NCBI RefSeq assembly: GCF_016802725.1
Contig: NC_052679.1
Span: forward strand, 21,826,061-21,890,060
Origin: Solenopsis invicta
Taxonomy: Eukaryota; Arthropoda; Insecta; Hymenoptera; Formicidae
Length of the DNA stretch: 64,000 bases
Reading direction: 5' to 3'
Shown: piece by piece, positions 1 through 15,000 of the stretch
Layout: every line of letters begins with the position of its first letter
Numbering within the stretch: position 1 is the stretch's first letter
The notes under the pieces: model-generated
Database searches by the model: none
Seen by the model: only the letters and a program-made list of their open reading frames with translations
Told to the model about the DNA's origin: nothing
Made by a program: the position numbers and the translations under genes

Positions 1-485
1 CGGGATCGAGTTATCAACAGCGAAGAAAGGGGATCAAATTGCACGGTGATTTAGAGATCGCGAAAGAGAAATTCTAAATAGAAATACGTGACGCATATGC
101 AATAACGTGATATATCCAAATAGCGCCTAACATCGCATTAATCACATTGAAAAAAGAGATTGATAAAATAATCAAATATTTAATTGTTTATTTTTGTAAT
201 AACTACTAAAAATGCCAGTTAAATATTTGATCAATATAATTAAATATAATTTTACTTTTCTAAATATTTAGTACTCTTATACCAGCTTCTAGTAATATTT
301 ATTAAACAATTAAAAAATAAAATTATGTTTGTATATTGATAAAATATTGAGTTGATATTACTTTATTAAAACATTTGATAACTATTTTATCAATCTCTTT
401 TTACATTGCACGTTATTTCGATCGTAAAATGTTTGATTGAATATCGTGTATCTTGTACAATACATTGGTTAGAATTTCATCACAG

Positions 486-2398
486 TATCTTATTTTTACG
501 TTACAATTTGAAATCTGGTTGCTCACTCAAAGGCCTGAGAAAGAAAATTTGCGAATGCCTTAAAGCTCATGAAGCTGAGAATTTCGTGAGTACGTAAAAC
601 TTTACACGTTATAATATCAGAATATTGTCGGTTGAATTAACATTTCTTACTTCATCTTATACGCATTCTGTATGCAAGTATGCCTCCAAAGTTTGTTAAA
701 CTTTTATAATAGGTGGGTAAATTGAAGTCAGAATATGTCTAAAGTTTTCAGACAGGATTTGCCAGAATTGAGTTTAACGAAAGAAGAATTAATAAAATTC
801 ATTCAACTTATTTTTGAATGATTTTCGTAATACTCTTCCGCTATACGTATATGTACGTATATTACATACAATAAAGTCTCCTGCGTGAACTTCGCTGCGC
901 TATTTAATAAGGCACAAAGTGGACAGACGTCGGTTAAAATTCCAGCCGTTAGTACATTCTTCGACATACCTTCGAAATACTTTTCAAGTTATTCCGCGAG
1001 AATATTCCACGAATATAATATCCGTCGTTAATCAGTAGACAGATTCGCGATGAGTTGGTGTTTGATAAGAAATTTCAATTTGAATTTTCATTAACGTCGA
1101 TTACTGTTATTTAATTCAGAATTGCATTTTCAATTTAACTCGACGATTTAACAAGAAACGTGCAATAAAACACATTATGTTCGCTTGATCCCCGCTCTTT
1201 AAAGGATTATCGACGACGTAGTCGGGCTTAAACTGTAAGCCAGTACTTGTCCCTCCGCCTTCACGAGCGAGTGAGGACGTCGAGATCACGATTTGCAGCA
1301 AAGCTTGACAACAAAGAATTTATTTGTTTTATCGTTTAATTTGTTAAATATAAATAACAATAAACAAAATTAATTCAAAACCAATTGACAGACGTACGTA
1401 TTAAAAAAATATGTTGCATACGACATTCTATTAATGTATATTTCTGAATGGAAATAATGGTTTTATTAATCCCCCCCCCCCCTCCTCCCATTAGGTAACT
1501 TTCGTTACAAATTGCAGGAGTAAAAACTTTAGCGATATATTTTACTAACTTTTCGTTCGACAGAACTGCAATTTTCCGAGTCAGACTATTTTCAAGCAGA
1601 ACTGTTTTTGACCGGAAATGAAATAAATCTGTGACCAACAGTGCATTAATATCTCCATAAACTACATACCGCATAAAAATAAATCCATGACTAACGCACC
1701 ATTAACAATCCCTATAAACTTTATATCACGAAATAAAATTAACGCAGAATTTCATCAAACGACAAAAAAAAAAAAGATCATACAGTTAACGTTATATATC
1801 AAAAACTAAGCGGAAAGTAATTTTCATTTGTTATGTAAAGTACTCGGTGTTTATTTATTGTAAGCAGCAACCATGTTGGTGCCTGAGTCAGCGATTATGC
1901 GTCTAATTTAGTGGAAACTCGAATGCTGCAAAACATTTTTCGATGCATAAATGCTCCAACAATTTGCACAATATATTACAGACTACCGACAACTTAATCT
2001 GCTATTTATTAATTTATTTATTTTACAATTATTTCCAAGTTTCACAGTTATTCCCCGTTTATATCATTAATCAGATTACGTTAAGTACGTTGTCCCAATT
2101 AGCTTTTATATAATACTTTTAAGTCTATATTATTTTTATTTTGCATAATTTAATTACATTTTTCTGCACAACTTCTTAACTTCATACTATATTGTGTGAC
2201 ACCGTTTCTCTTACTTTGTTAATCGAACTTATTATTTTCGTATGGCTCGACAACATCATGATACATTTGCAGGGTTTCGCGGAGAAGCCTCTACAAGTAC
2301 TGGAGGTGACAGTCTACCTGCCGCTGCGATTCAATAAAGACGCGATCGCTGTCAGTGCCGATTATCGCATGGATGAAAACGTCGGAAAACGTCGGTGA
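486..2398 (+). CDS. 3' terminal two exons of an unrecognised protein-coding gene (partial)
   Basis: Two exon-like blocks can be joined. The first, 486-585, follows a CACAG acceptor and ends in phase 0 at a strong donor (GTGAGTACG). The second, 2273-2398, follows a TTGCAG acceptor, also starts in phase 0 and runs to a TGA. The joined tail is about 74 residues: a basic/Cys stretch (LRKKICECLKAHEAENF), then an amphipathic stretch with LQVLEVTVYLPLRF, ending DENVGKRR. I do not recognise the family and claim no function. Bases 1-485 would be the preceding intron and the gene continues off the left edge. The bases between the two exons are AT-rich apart from a C12 run near 1471. The coherent phase argues for real exons, but a shared-phase accident cannot be excluded. 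Confidence 0.4.
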
Positions 2399-3216
2399 TG
2401 CTAAGCGGAAAATGATTGTAACTCAAGGTACGAGTATTTTACTTCTTGCTTCTATGTCGTACGAAATACAGGTCTAATTTTCGTGAAGCTATTTTCGTGT
2501 CGCAACGCTCTTTGCTAAAACGCTTTGAAATTATCATTCTCAGGAAGGTTTTGACACGAAGGAGCGCAAATAGAAGAAGCGACATTCTATTTTGAGTCTT
2601 ATGTCGACAGAAACTGTAATGTTTTAGGAGGATTCAAAGCTCTCCCGCGTGTGCTCTGTGTGCGTAATTTTCATTTATAACGTTTGAATGTTCTCCATTT
2701 TATCTTGTACGATGCTTATTAATGACGAATTTAGTAAATATTAGAATGCGATTGTCACATCGAGGAAATTTAATTTGTCGGGAATTGAAATGAGTGAATT
2801 TCTATCAATAATTTACTAACGATGTTAGGTAAGATTCTTCGGACGTGGCCAATTTTAATATCGCGGTTAAGCTACGAAATATTAAAAGCGGCACGTTTCG
2901 TTATTTTCTTTTTTTTTTAATACGGCGATTCATTTAAATACCACCGTAACGTTGCTCTTATTCAAGATTCAAGCGGAACGGTAACCGGACAGCACATTAA
3001 TTGGAATTTCAATTTTGCTGCCATTTAAACGCAACTTGAAACGTGCAATCCGACTTCGAGTATACATTGTGGAAAAATATTAATAAAGAAGAGCGCGCAC
3101 ATCCACTCAAGTTTGCGGAACTGTCTGGAGAGATAATAGCATAGATTCTTTTATAAAGTTCCGATACTATATATTGAAATAAGTTCCACAGTTAATTAAT
3201 TGTTAAAGCACAATAG
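2399..3216. other. Intergenic stretch before the prominin gene
   Basis: No coding segment is visible. An AATAAA near 3080 could serve the gene ending at 2398. Another candidate exon donor (ACTCAAG followed by GTACGAGT, near 2428) lies just beyond that gene's stop. The 5' end and any first exon of the prominin gene must lie here or further upstream. Confidence 0.4.
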
Positions 3217-3441
3217 ATTTTTATTGTCCTTTCAACTCGCGGGCGAGCAGTAAGGCGACAACTTCGTGTAAGATTCGCTTCTCCAAAACTTCCAGTATTC
3301 CTTTTACTCCTCTCAACCTCGAGGGCGTACACACTTCAAGAGTCGGTCTCAACTGATTCGACTCCGAGCAGTAACAATTGCTACGGGTCCACCGACAGCT
3401 TCCTCATTCTTCGTTCCCCAAACGAGGCACGGGAGGACGAG

Positions 3442-6400
3442 ATGGACACGGTGGTGGCGGACGTGCTCGTGGACGATACGAAGAACAACTCGAACGTGTC
3501 GCATCCGAGAACGTTGACCTTTCCCAAAGACTGGGACGAGAAACCGAGGCTAAAGTTCCCGAAATTCGCAGAGGAGGGGCGTTATAAGATGACGAGTTTG
3601 CATCTCGATAAGGGATGGTTCCCCTTCGATTTTCTCAGAGGCTTCCTATCCTTCGTACAACCTTACGACATACCGATCGGTAAGGTTTAATGGCAGTCAT
3701 AACGTTTCCAAGCGAAATCTCTTTTTAGTAAGCTCATAAGGTTTCAAAATCTATACGTATCGACAAATTCGTTTCGGGATCGAATGGTCAGCATTTTACG
3801 AGGTGTCTAGCAGTATCAATAATTCATACGCAAGCTGTTTCAACTAGAAAAAAAGAGGAGAGTAACATTTTGCACGTATAAAACATGTGCTGCGAAGTAC
3901 GAATTCATTTCATGCATTTGAAATATCTATTCGTTCAAGCGCCTGCGAACGTTATAACTTTTAATCCTATGTGATTAATTAAGTTTTATAGATGACTGCG
4001 AACTGCAATTAAGGGATACTTTTTATCTATATGGACATGCGTGACATTTATGTAAAAAGAGATCAATAATTATTGATTCATGTACGGTCGTGTAGAGCAG
4101 TGATGACCAACCGTTTTTAAAATAGGCAAAATTTTGCGGGCTGCGTTAATGCGCTTTTTTCGGTAGTACATTTATGCGCTGATGTATAGAAGAAATAGAG
4201 CTTTTTTTATTACAATAATTTTTAAAATATTGCAACAAATTAGGGGAGAGTCGCTGCATACGTACCTGTCTTCTATATCATATTTCCTCTATATTTTATA
4301 TTTTTACTTAATATAAACAACATTTAGTAGTAAAAATATAAAATAAATAGGAAATGAGGAATAAATAAAAATTTAACAGATTGTAATTTGTTTTATGCAT
4401 GTTAACAACACTTTAAAAAGTCAGATCCAGCTCATGTTAATTTTTGATCAATTTATGTAGCTGATAATAATGTGATCATACAATTTTTAATGAATTTTTA
4501 TCTTTTCATAAAAGCATTGTAGAATATTTTATATTCATTACATATACACATTTGCAATTATTATACGGATTAAATCTATATTTTTATAAAACCTATTGAG
4601 CTTCATAAATTAAACAACCAGAAATTTTATTGTAATAATATTAACGTGAGGCTGACATGTGATAATAAAAATTGATATGAATAAAAATATGGGCACAAAT
4701 AATTGCACAAATAAATTTAGATCAGTTTTATTTCGATGTTCTTACTTTTTTATTGTATTATTATTTATTACTTATAATTATTAAATATTTGATCTTTTTT
4801 AGTAAATTATTAATATGTATTAGTTAATTTCTAGTTAAAATATAAGAAATTGGTTAAGTTATTTATTATATTTTTAATTATTTTAATTCATGAATTTGAT
4901 ATTTTCAAAGGCAATTTAAAAGACCGGCTAGTATGATTTAATTGACTAAATTGTACCTTTTGCAGCATGCTGCAGAGAAGTTTATAATAAGTTAATTTGT
5001 TGACAAAAGGTTAAACATTGTAACCACTTGAAACATTAAGTTACAATTTCCAACGTTTATTCGCATTTAACTTAATATCAAAAGAAAAAGATAATAAAAA
5101 AGTAACTTAAGTGGTGTGCGCATTTTCCACTCTTCTCTACCAACATTTTAACGAATTTATTCTCAACGTGTTTATCCGACCGTTTAATAGTTCTCTTACG
5201 GGTTGGCAAGTAATTTGAGCACAATAGATTTTTTGGTACTATCGGGCTATTATTGCTTTCCTTCCAATTAGCGATGCATAGTGAAGATTATAATCTCTCT
5301 CCTTCGTTACAGATCTACTAACAGACGCCGTGGAAAATCGCATAAGCATCACTAAATTGATCTCAGAGGTAAGGTGAAATGCTGAGAAATCAGAAATATT
5401 TAACTACCAGCGAACGACGAAAGGGGATCATTAGAGAAAGCGTAAGCTTCATTAAAATCTTGTAGCAGAATCTTCGATATACTTCCGAGCATTTTGTTCT
5501 GAAAAGAGAATTGCTTGCGACGTATAGGCGGATACATAATTTTCACGATCTAACGTCGCGCGAATGGTACTGTTAAATTTCTCAGAAGTATCTTTCTTAC
5601 TTTTACAGTCTATGCACGTGGAAGCAGCTTTTCTGGGCTTAGTAGGCATGTGCTGCGTACTGGCCTGCATAATACCTGGCATAGAACTTTGGCTCGCCTG
5701 TCGCCCAATCAGAGAGGATTACAAACCCTCTCGGCATCCCGGTGTTCTCGCATTTCTCCTCGCTGTTCTCGTCCTTATACTCGGGTAGGATCTATGACGA
5801 TTCCCCATTCTTAGACGACGCTCCGGAAACTTATTACCTTCACTTCCAACCCTACTCGTGTTCCTTGATACTTCTGTCCTTCTTGATTACACTTCGTGAG
5901 TACGTAATCGTCGTGAGTTTAATATGACGAAATTTCCGTAATAAAAAAAAGAGATTTTAAAATTAATACGGAAGATTTATTACTTGACTCCTGGTATATA
6001 CTTGTAAATCACAGTTACATTGTCTTATTTTTAATTATTTTTAATAACAGGATAAAAATTTGTATTACTTTTTTATATACATTTACATTTATATAATGTA
6101 TTAGAGTACCTATAATATTAAAAGTACGATAATATGGAGCGAAAATAAATGAATAAGTTTGATGGAAGAGAGAGAAAGAGAGAGAAGAGGTTTAAGTAGG
6201 CAGCTATTCGTCTTGTACGACGTTGGGAAACCTTTTACCTAAAGCAAGCACTCACTACGTTATTCATAATCTTTGGTGCGTGACTTCCAGGTCTTGCATG
6301 GTGACAATGATAATATGCAACGAAGCAGTGGCGGTCGGGATCGAGAAACTCCCTGTGACTGTAGAGACGGCATTGCAGGATTTAAAGGACTACCACGCGA

Positions 6401-9032
6401 ACACGATGTCACAGCTGCAAAAGTGCCTCGCGAGAAGTTTGGACGTGGCCAGCGAAGCGATTCTCACGGATCTGGACAGTGAGTGAAATTTTCTTTCTAG
6501 TGGTATTAAGACACTTGAACGCGAAAAGTTCTTCCGGGTAAAAAGATCGCATCATCGTCCTCTATTTTATCACGTTCAATGAAGACAACGTACAAGAACC
6601 ACTTTTTAACCATAGATAGTGGTAACTATGGACACGATGCCTGAGGTGTTTACCGAATGCTCTTTCTTGTTGGCATGTTACACGTACGTAACCCAGTTAC
6701 TGTAATTGCGTTCTGTCTTAAATGCGCCGTTCTTTCAGACTTTCTACCTCCGCTCGTTACGGCCGACGACGTGTGAGAAGTATAACCGTCACAAACAAGC
6801 AAAAAAGTAAGAAAGAATCGTAAAAATTATATGGAGACCATAATACAAGATCTTTATAAAGCGCTACAACATACGAGATGCTTAAATGATGAAATAAAAG
6901 AAATGAAACGTCTTGGTAAAATATTTACACAATTTAATAGAACATATTTTTTGCGCTAATTTCGTTCTTTCGTGTCCCTCCTTTCCACACATTGCGAGAG
7001 TGAGAGAAAATAATATTTTGCTATACTGTTAATGGTAATAGAAAATACAACTCTCGACAAATTAACTAATTTCCGGAATGAGTTGAGTGCGGAAAGTGGA
7101 GAACCGCTTGCGGTTCGATTGCTCGACTACTTTGATACAACATAGCGCTCGGTTGTATAAGCGACTCTGCGCTCTTGATTCTTGAACGAAGCCACAAACT
7201 GGTTAATTCCACCACTAAATCAGTAGGCCGTTTAACAATCGTCTGTACGATATCGAATTTAATCGATTCCATCGTATGTGTAGACTTTACCGCAAATGTA
7301 GTTAAAATCAAATTGTTTAACATAGATTAACAATTTGTTAGCAATAATTACTTGAACTTAAGCAATTTGAACCGCTAATATAAAAGCCGATACAAAATCC
7401 AATATTTAATCGTTATGAATTTGATTAAAAATTTAATAAAAGATTTTTAAAGCTGAATTTTTACGTCGCTATTAAAATAAAACGTCATTAGGTAAACTAA
7501 TGTATAGATCATGAAGTAATCTGCAAATATTGAAACACAACTGATATGTAGCAATACGAGAATATGCATGAGTAAATGAAGAGCAATGTTGGATTGTCGG
7601 ATTTTCCGACGGATTTTTCATTCGGATTTGTGGAGCATTAGGTCCAACAAAGGAGTCTAATATAAAATTATATTAATATTTTCAAAAGCTTTTATTCAGT
7701 CTGATTATTTTTATTCACTTTATGCGCGCTATCAAAATACAACTGGCACAGAGTAATTTCTTGCCATACGCCGCAACTAGAAATATTTTTAGTTAAATGA
7801 TGTGTAACGCTTGTGAATTATATACTATACACATTTGCATTCACGATATATCCATGTATGTTTGACGCATTCGCTGGCAAGTTGGGATATTTTTAACCGT
7901 TCTCTCGCAGGATGTGCGGCTGTTCCGCAATATTTTATGCTCTGTATTCATTTTGCTTGCGCGCATCATAAATTCATTCGCATGATAAATTCATTTGTTA
8001 ATGGTATAACGATTTAGTTGATTTGGCTTGCGTCCATGGTGAGAAGTGCGCGAGAAAAATGTGCGTAAGAAAGCTTTTAATCTCGATAATTAGAATAATT
8101 CTCTCTTAGGAAGAGGAGAGAAACGCCACGTTACACGCGAACAGAGCGCCAAAATCCGCCCTTTCATGCCTTTAGGACCGCGCCGTTTCCATTTTACTCC
8201 ATTTGAAAAACAAAGTGCCTTAATTACCATATCTGACAGAAAAGCTATAAATCTTTCACACGTTTATTTTTTGTAATGCATAAATACAGTGAACTGCCTT
8301 TTATTTCCAATGCGGTGAATCATATATCAAATAATATTTTGTTGTTGCCCGTGATGTGGAACGAAGTGTGAAGCACATTTCGACCATTAACTCATTACGC
8401 GCATTATACTGAGCTTGTTTCCACTAAATTGGAAGCTATTTCAAATGTTTGTAAACTTCTTTCTCGACGATATTCCGCGATATGCGCGCGAGAATGCTCG
8501 TCTCAACAAATTTCGGCTGTATGGATCGATCGATGAATTATCGGGGGCAAAGTGCCGATGTCGAAGTGCCGTCGTCTAATGACGTTTCTCGCGAATGGTG
8601 AGACGCATAGGCGCCTAATGAAAGCTATTGACGGTCTATAATTGTCTGGTAATGGGTCCATCGGCATTGGTACGTTAACAACCTCCAGCAAATTGAGCTC
8701 GTTAGTGCAGTGCGGCCACATGGGGCATTACGCATGTTGGCCGGCACAAAGCTCGCGCGTTGCACACGTCGCCAGCCGTCTTGATTTCATATCACGTACC
8801 GTGCGCCAAGTGGAACGACAACGATACGGTTTATCGACAACGTGACTCGTTTCTTTCGGGGTTCCACATACTGAGGGAGGAACGTACGTCATAAGATTCC
8901 CGCCGAATCACATAGCATATCTCCCTCGGGATCGATACTGCACAAATTAAACCCGAGATTCCAAAGTATTGGCTGGTATAACCCACGGCGTTTACACGGA
9001 ATATCGATTTTCTGCCATTCGCCAGCAATACG

Positions 9033-9068
<36 letters not shown>

Positions 9069-12000
9069 AAGAAATGAAAATACATTTTTAATTGTTATCA
9101 GAAATTTTGCGTTACCGTCAAAGGGCGGCATTATCAAACTATACCTGCTCCGGTCCAAAATTCCTATCAGATCGTGATAACCGACGCGCGGATACAGGGC
9201 GGATAAATTATTACTGCCACGCACCGACGTGACGGGATTTACAATGTCGCTCGCGTTTATATACTACATGGATATCGCGTGTTCGTTAGCCCGAGGCGAT
9301 CACGATCCATTTTTAACGTTCATCCCATCACGGCTCTTTATGCCATCGTTCGATATTCTAATAATTTTACACTTTTACTGGGCCTTCAAAACTGTGATCA
9401 GCAGGGAACGTTTTGATAGAGCGGCAATATATTATCACCGAAACGTTATGCAGAGAATATTAAGCGGTCTGTGCTAGTGACATCGACTGTCCTTTGTATA
9501 TGCATGCGCAATATTTGTATGTTAATGAAATAATCTGTTGACTAAGGGCAGACGCACGCGCTAAAATTTCGCTCGTGTTTTACAGACGTCGAGGAATTAT
9601 TGGGCAAACCCGTGCAGGCCGAACTCTTGGCTGAAACTGGACTTGACGTGGCACTGGATGCGCTCGTTGACCTGGGAAATGGTAAAAACTATTATAACTT
9701 TCTTTTTTTTTAAATAAAAGGCTAAAAGGAACAGTTTGGTATAACGTCAAGCGCAAGCTGTTTCTAATCTCTCTCCCAGCTGCCTCTAAGTACTCTCTAT
9801 GTACAACTTACGTAATTAATTATAATGATTTGTGAAAGCTAGGAACGCATATTTTGCGGCGCAATTTATTCTACAAAAATCTGAATACACAGCCGCGAGA
9901 AATCACGAGACTGGAATTTCGCACTTTGCGGTTGCGCGTATTGATAATCTTCAGTAGGTAAACCCTCTCTTAACTTATCATCGGATATCTCGTATAAGAT
10001 CTTTAAGAGCAAGAAATTAACGGGCCTTTGTAATTGCGGCCACCGCATCCGGTATGAATATCCGCGAATATCCTGCACCAATATTTGTCGAGTGGCAAGG
10101 GGTTGTTCGCCGAAATGTTTGAATATTCATAACCGCAATATCTACACAACGTACTCGCGTCCTATATAATAATTTATACATGAAATAATACACGTACAGT
10201 GTGGAAAACCGACCACGTCATTCACTCGTTGTCTCACAAACTGCGCGCACTCGCGATAAATCTGACGACTTCCCTGTGGTTTCATCGGATTACGCAGTGG
10301 CATCACGCGATTATTCACTCATCACTCAAGATTGCACGTTTCGATAGAATAAGAGCCGCACTGTCAAGCCACGTTCGTTAAAATTTTATTAATTCTGCGG
10401 AAATGGAAAAGACACCGAGATTTTAATTATCTCTAAAACAACGCATTTCTTTGCACCAAGTTCACTTATGCGATATTCGCATACGTAACATCAACGATAT
10501 TGAATATCGGATACCGTTCGGTTAATCTAGCGCGTGTAATTAAGACGTTTGTAATTAAGACGTCAGATATACGGATAACATGCCTCTTTTGGGACCGCCA
10601 ATTTACCCGACGTCACGGCTGGTTTAGGTTGTTTCTGGTAACGTTATTCGGTCTTCAAATGAATTCACTACCGTTAAGTGACCTTCTCTCGACCTGGAGT
10701 GTCTCTTAGTCACGGTACTAAGTTACTAACAGTGTACTAACTAAATTAGCAGGTACTACCGCAACTACGAGCCTCTCGCTCTTGCTCTCTCCTTTCGAGC
10801 AACTCCCCGTCTAATCACTACACGTGTATCATACTTACACGCTATACTTAGTACTCTGTACCGGGTGTTTTGAAATAAACTTGTAATACGCCGGTTGCTT
10901 ACAAGAAGCCTTAATGAAAGAGAGAGAGTACATTGTTTTAACCATAAGAAATTTATATATACGAAAAAATGTTTTGTTGGAAATTATTCAGTATGCAAGA
11001 CGCATTAAAGTAAAATTTAGAAATATTGATTTCACGTATACTTTTCAACCTTTTATAATTAAATAATATTGCATAAGTATTTTGAAAAGATTGTTTAATA
11101 TATAATGTTTTTCGAAACATTGTTGAAATGTTTTAAAAACGTTATTTCAAAGTCATGATCAAAGTTTATTGTTGTAACGATAATAATTTTATGTTTATTG
11201 GATACTCTTTCAAAATCATGGTAATCATGAGACATCATTGCCTTCGAGGAACTTTACTATAATTTCAGTAAAAATTTTTGAAGTTTGTGTTATCTTACGA
11301 CTATCTGATAGCGAGGGTAAATTCAAAGAGGAAATTCTCTCTGCGTATGTACAGCTTATCGAGCTGCTAAAAAGTATAAAAGTTATGTAGTTCTAATGTA
11401 GCCGGATATCCGGAAAATACATATGAACCTTTGCGAAGTAAGTCGAAGTAAATAATAGGCTGCCGATATTGAACCAACATAAATAAGAAAGGTAAAGTTA
11501 CACACACCGTCCGCGCTTAAAAGTTTTAATTAGACAAAATTCAACGGCGTGTGCGCGCAAATGAAGTTCTCAGGCACTTTACAGTTTGAACTGCCACATG
11601 GTAATTATTAAACGTTCTGTTCATTCCCAAATGTATTACTAATTAGTGCCGACATATTTATGAGTGTTGCATGTACACAAATAATTGATACGTCGTCTAT
11701 TTTTTATTATTAAGACCTCTTTAATCAATTTTGTTTTCTTCTCTGCGCGGTGTTGCGATGGTAAATTCATATTCATAGCACACTCCGTATACTGCCACGG
11801 GGCACGACTCTGGAGTCTCTTTCCTTGAGAATTAATTCAAGTAACGAAAACCTGTTATATAGTGGCAAGTGCTCGGAGACGTGATATCGCTATTATATAT
11901 TTCTCATCGGCGCAGACAAAGTTTAATGCGTAAATGGCGAATGGCGGCATCTTATAAATTGCTTCGTTATACCGCGCGTTATTACTTTTGGTTGTCAGCT

Positions 12001-15000
12001 AATAGTTTGATAGCTTACTCGTGCACCCACTATGTCGAAAGTTTGCCTTAAGATTATTAAGTCCATCGATCTGAATTACATATTATCGGAGACGCGGACG
12101 AAGATAAATGTAGACAGTTATTAAATTACAAAAAGAGATTTTGCATTAGTGGTTTAGAGCGAGCTCGTGTATCCTTCGTAATCACATCCAAAATTGATCT
12201 CCTTGTTGAGTAACAAGCATTTCGCGTTCGGTAAATGTCAGAACCAGCACTTAATTCTATAATAAATTGAACAAGATGCAATCCAGGCGAGTTCGATTTT
12301 CACACTGTAAACTTTGATGATTTCTGCACTAGTTTGTAAAGAGGTGTTAGGCAAACGAAGGTAAGAACAGTGAATACGGGATATATACAGGTCGTTAATG
12401 GTATCGTATCGCACGTTACAGCGACGCAAGAGTTATCTGCCAGGACGGAATCTTTGCTCAGGGAGGGTGAACGAGCTCGCGAACTAGGATTGGAATTGAG
12501 TAGAGAAACGGAGGAGATACGGCGGGACTTGGAAGGTGCAGTGAGAGCATGCTTGGGTCCAGATCGTTCTCTTTGTGCTGTCATTGACTCTTCGGGGATT
12601 CGCTTGGATCTACGGATAGAACGGGTGAATAAACTTTACGATTGGCGTTCGGTCTAACGCATTCCAGGGCTCGCTCGGCGAGATAAACGATTCTATTCGC
12701 GGCAACATTTTCATCATATGCTCCACTATTTTATTTGAAACAACGAAAATGATCAAATAAACACAGATTAGTAAAATGTATTAATTTAATAAACAATTAA
12801 AATTGCAATGATTAATGTTTGTGTAATTTAAAAGTTATAACGCTATTCATCTGTCACACACACATTATCTCTCGGAATTTTAATTAAAATTTTTCTCGAT
12901 ATTTACACGTGACTGCATTGAAATTTGTTACATGTTTTTACTTTTAATACATTATTTTTTCCTCTGCTATTTTATACTTTTCTTTATTTAATTATGCATT
13001 TAATAATTGTATAAATTTTTTAGCAATTGTAATTTTTTAATAGTGTTTTTTTTAAGTACCATTTATCAGTTTTATTTTCTTACATATTTAAAAAATTTGT
13101 AAATGTTAAATTTAGAAAATAAATGTGTTTAAATCGACGGTTCTAGAGTACTGTAGCAGAGACTTTTCGAGGGTCTCTCCATCTTTCGTTAGTCACGAAG
13201 CTTACACGCCCCCTCGCATGTACACGCGAATACACATAAGTGATACACTTCCCGATTCAAGTGCACCAATTTTTCTTCTTTTTATTGAATGAACGCAATT
13301 ACGTTACACGGTAATAGCAGTGTTTTTTCGCGCAACTTCTGTTTTCGCATCTCGATTTATCATTCATTCAATGTTTCGAAGTTTTCCCAGGATGGAAATT
13401 TATCTCGATAAATTCCTATTATTGAAGAATGAGAAGTATACGTGAGAAACGTATAATTTTATTTGTTTCTTAAAATTATACTGCTTTTACATTTTAAAAC
13501 ACTTTGTTACTACGTGAAAATATTAAATTCGTTTTTTCAAACAATTTGTCTACTGTCGATATAACGTCAATACATTATTTACTGTTCGTATGAGCAATTC
13601 CATTCTTGTAATATCCATACTGGTAGTTTCACAATAAACAAATAAAATTTTAATAGCAAAATAAAAAAGTTTTAATTGAAAAAAGGGATCTCTTTTTTTG
13701 TAGCAAGAGATATTAATAGAAACTTTTATTGTTCCCAACTTTTAAAATGCACGAGTTTCAAAACACTAGGCTTGCTATCAAAACTTGTTTCTCTTTTTCT
13801 GAGATACACTCTATATTTTCTGTCGTAGCTATTGAGAGACGATCGAATTCTGCGTCTACGGAGCACCAGTTGGAAAAATTTGACGGAAGCAAGACGCCAG
13901 GCTCGCGGAGAGTTCCTCCATGTACCGCATTATATTGCCCGGACCACATTGGATGCTCGCAATCGTAGGTAGAATATTCACGGTTCTATTCTCGAAATTG
14001 ATATTATATCGGGAAAAAGTCAGAGACCTCGCATTCTCGATAGCGAGCTTTTTTCGATACAAACCAAATTGCAGCCAAGCGTGCGTTGGAGCATTCGAGA
14101 ATATGAACTCTATGAAATTTAGTTGAGCATATGTAACTACTATACATATAATACTTGGTTGAGAAGGACGTTGGAAGGAGACAAGGGAAGGGAGAAAATG
14201 ATATGCTATAGCGTCAGAAAAGTTTTCGACATTGATGCCACGTATTATGATACGTTATGGCACACGCGACGCCACGTTGAGATCGCGATGACACTTTAGC
14301 GTAGAAACTTTGCCAAAGAGCTCGTGCTCCCGAAGAAAGCTAAATTAGTACCTTCACTGCCAGGTTCTCTGGATGTTATGTGAGATTACGCGAATTAAGC
14401 TGGATAAATGGTTCACAGCGTTCCGCTGACAAACTAACAAATGATACGAACAATTGCTATTTCACGTTGCAACTCGCTAATTTACGAATGCTAATTTACA
14501 AAGATATAGTGAATACGTACATACACGTCATACGTTTCTATACCTTTTTATATTTATATATTGTTTGATTAATTCTTTTCCATGATAGAAATTTGATTTA
14601 TTAAAGGAGAAGAGAGGGGATAATATGGCAATAATTGTTATTTTGTTGAATAACTTTGTTAATAATTAATATTTTTCATTGAAACCTGAACGATTATATT
14701 TGTCAAAGTATTGTTTAACAGATTCTAAACTCAAAATAATGAAATATTTATTACTTAGAACATGATTTATAACGTGGCACACTGCCTAATCGGTGGAAGA
14801 AGAAAAATGATGGTAATATGACTAGCCCAAAAATAAATTTTATAAATAAGTTTAGTTTAAAGAACACGATATTTTGTTACAAAATTATATATTTTTAATT
14901 TTTTATCGTTTAGAATTTTTTTGTGTTCAGAAACTTTAGAGATATCATTTTCTCCTTGTTTAACATTAAGAGAAGAATTTAGAAGTAAATTTTAATATAA

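Noticed and set aside
1471..1482. C12 homopolymer
   Set aside because: Simple repeat or assembly-prone run. It only creates a GGGGGG string in a spurious reverse frame.
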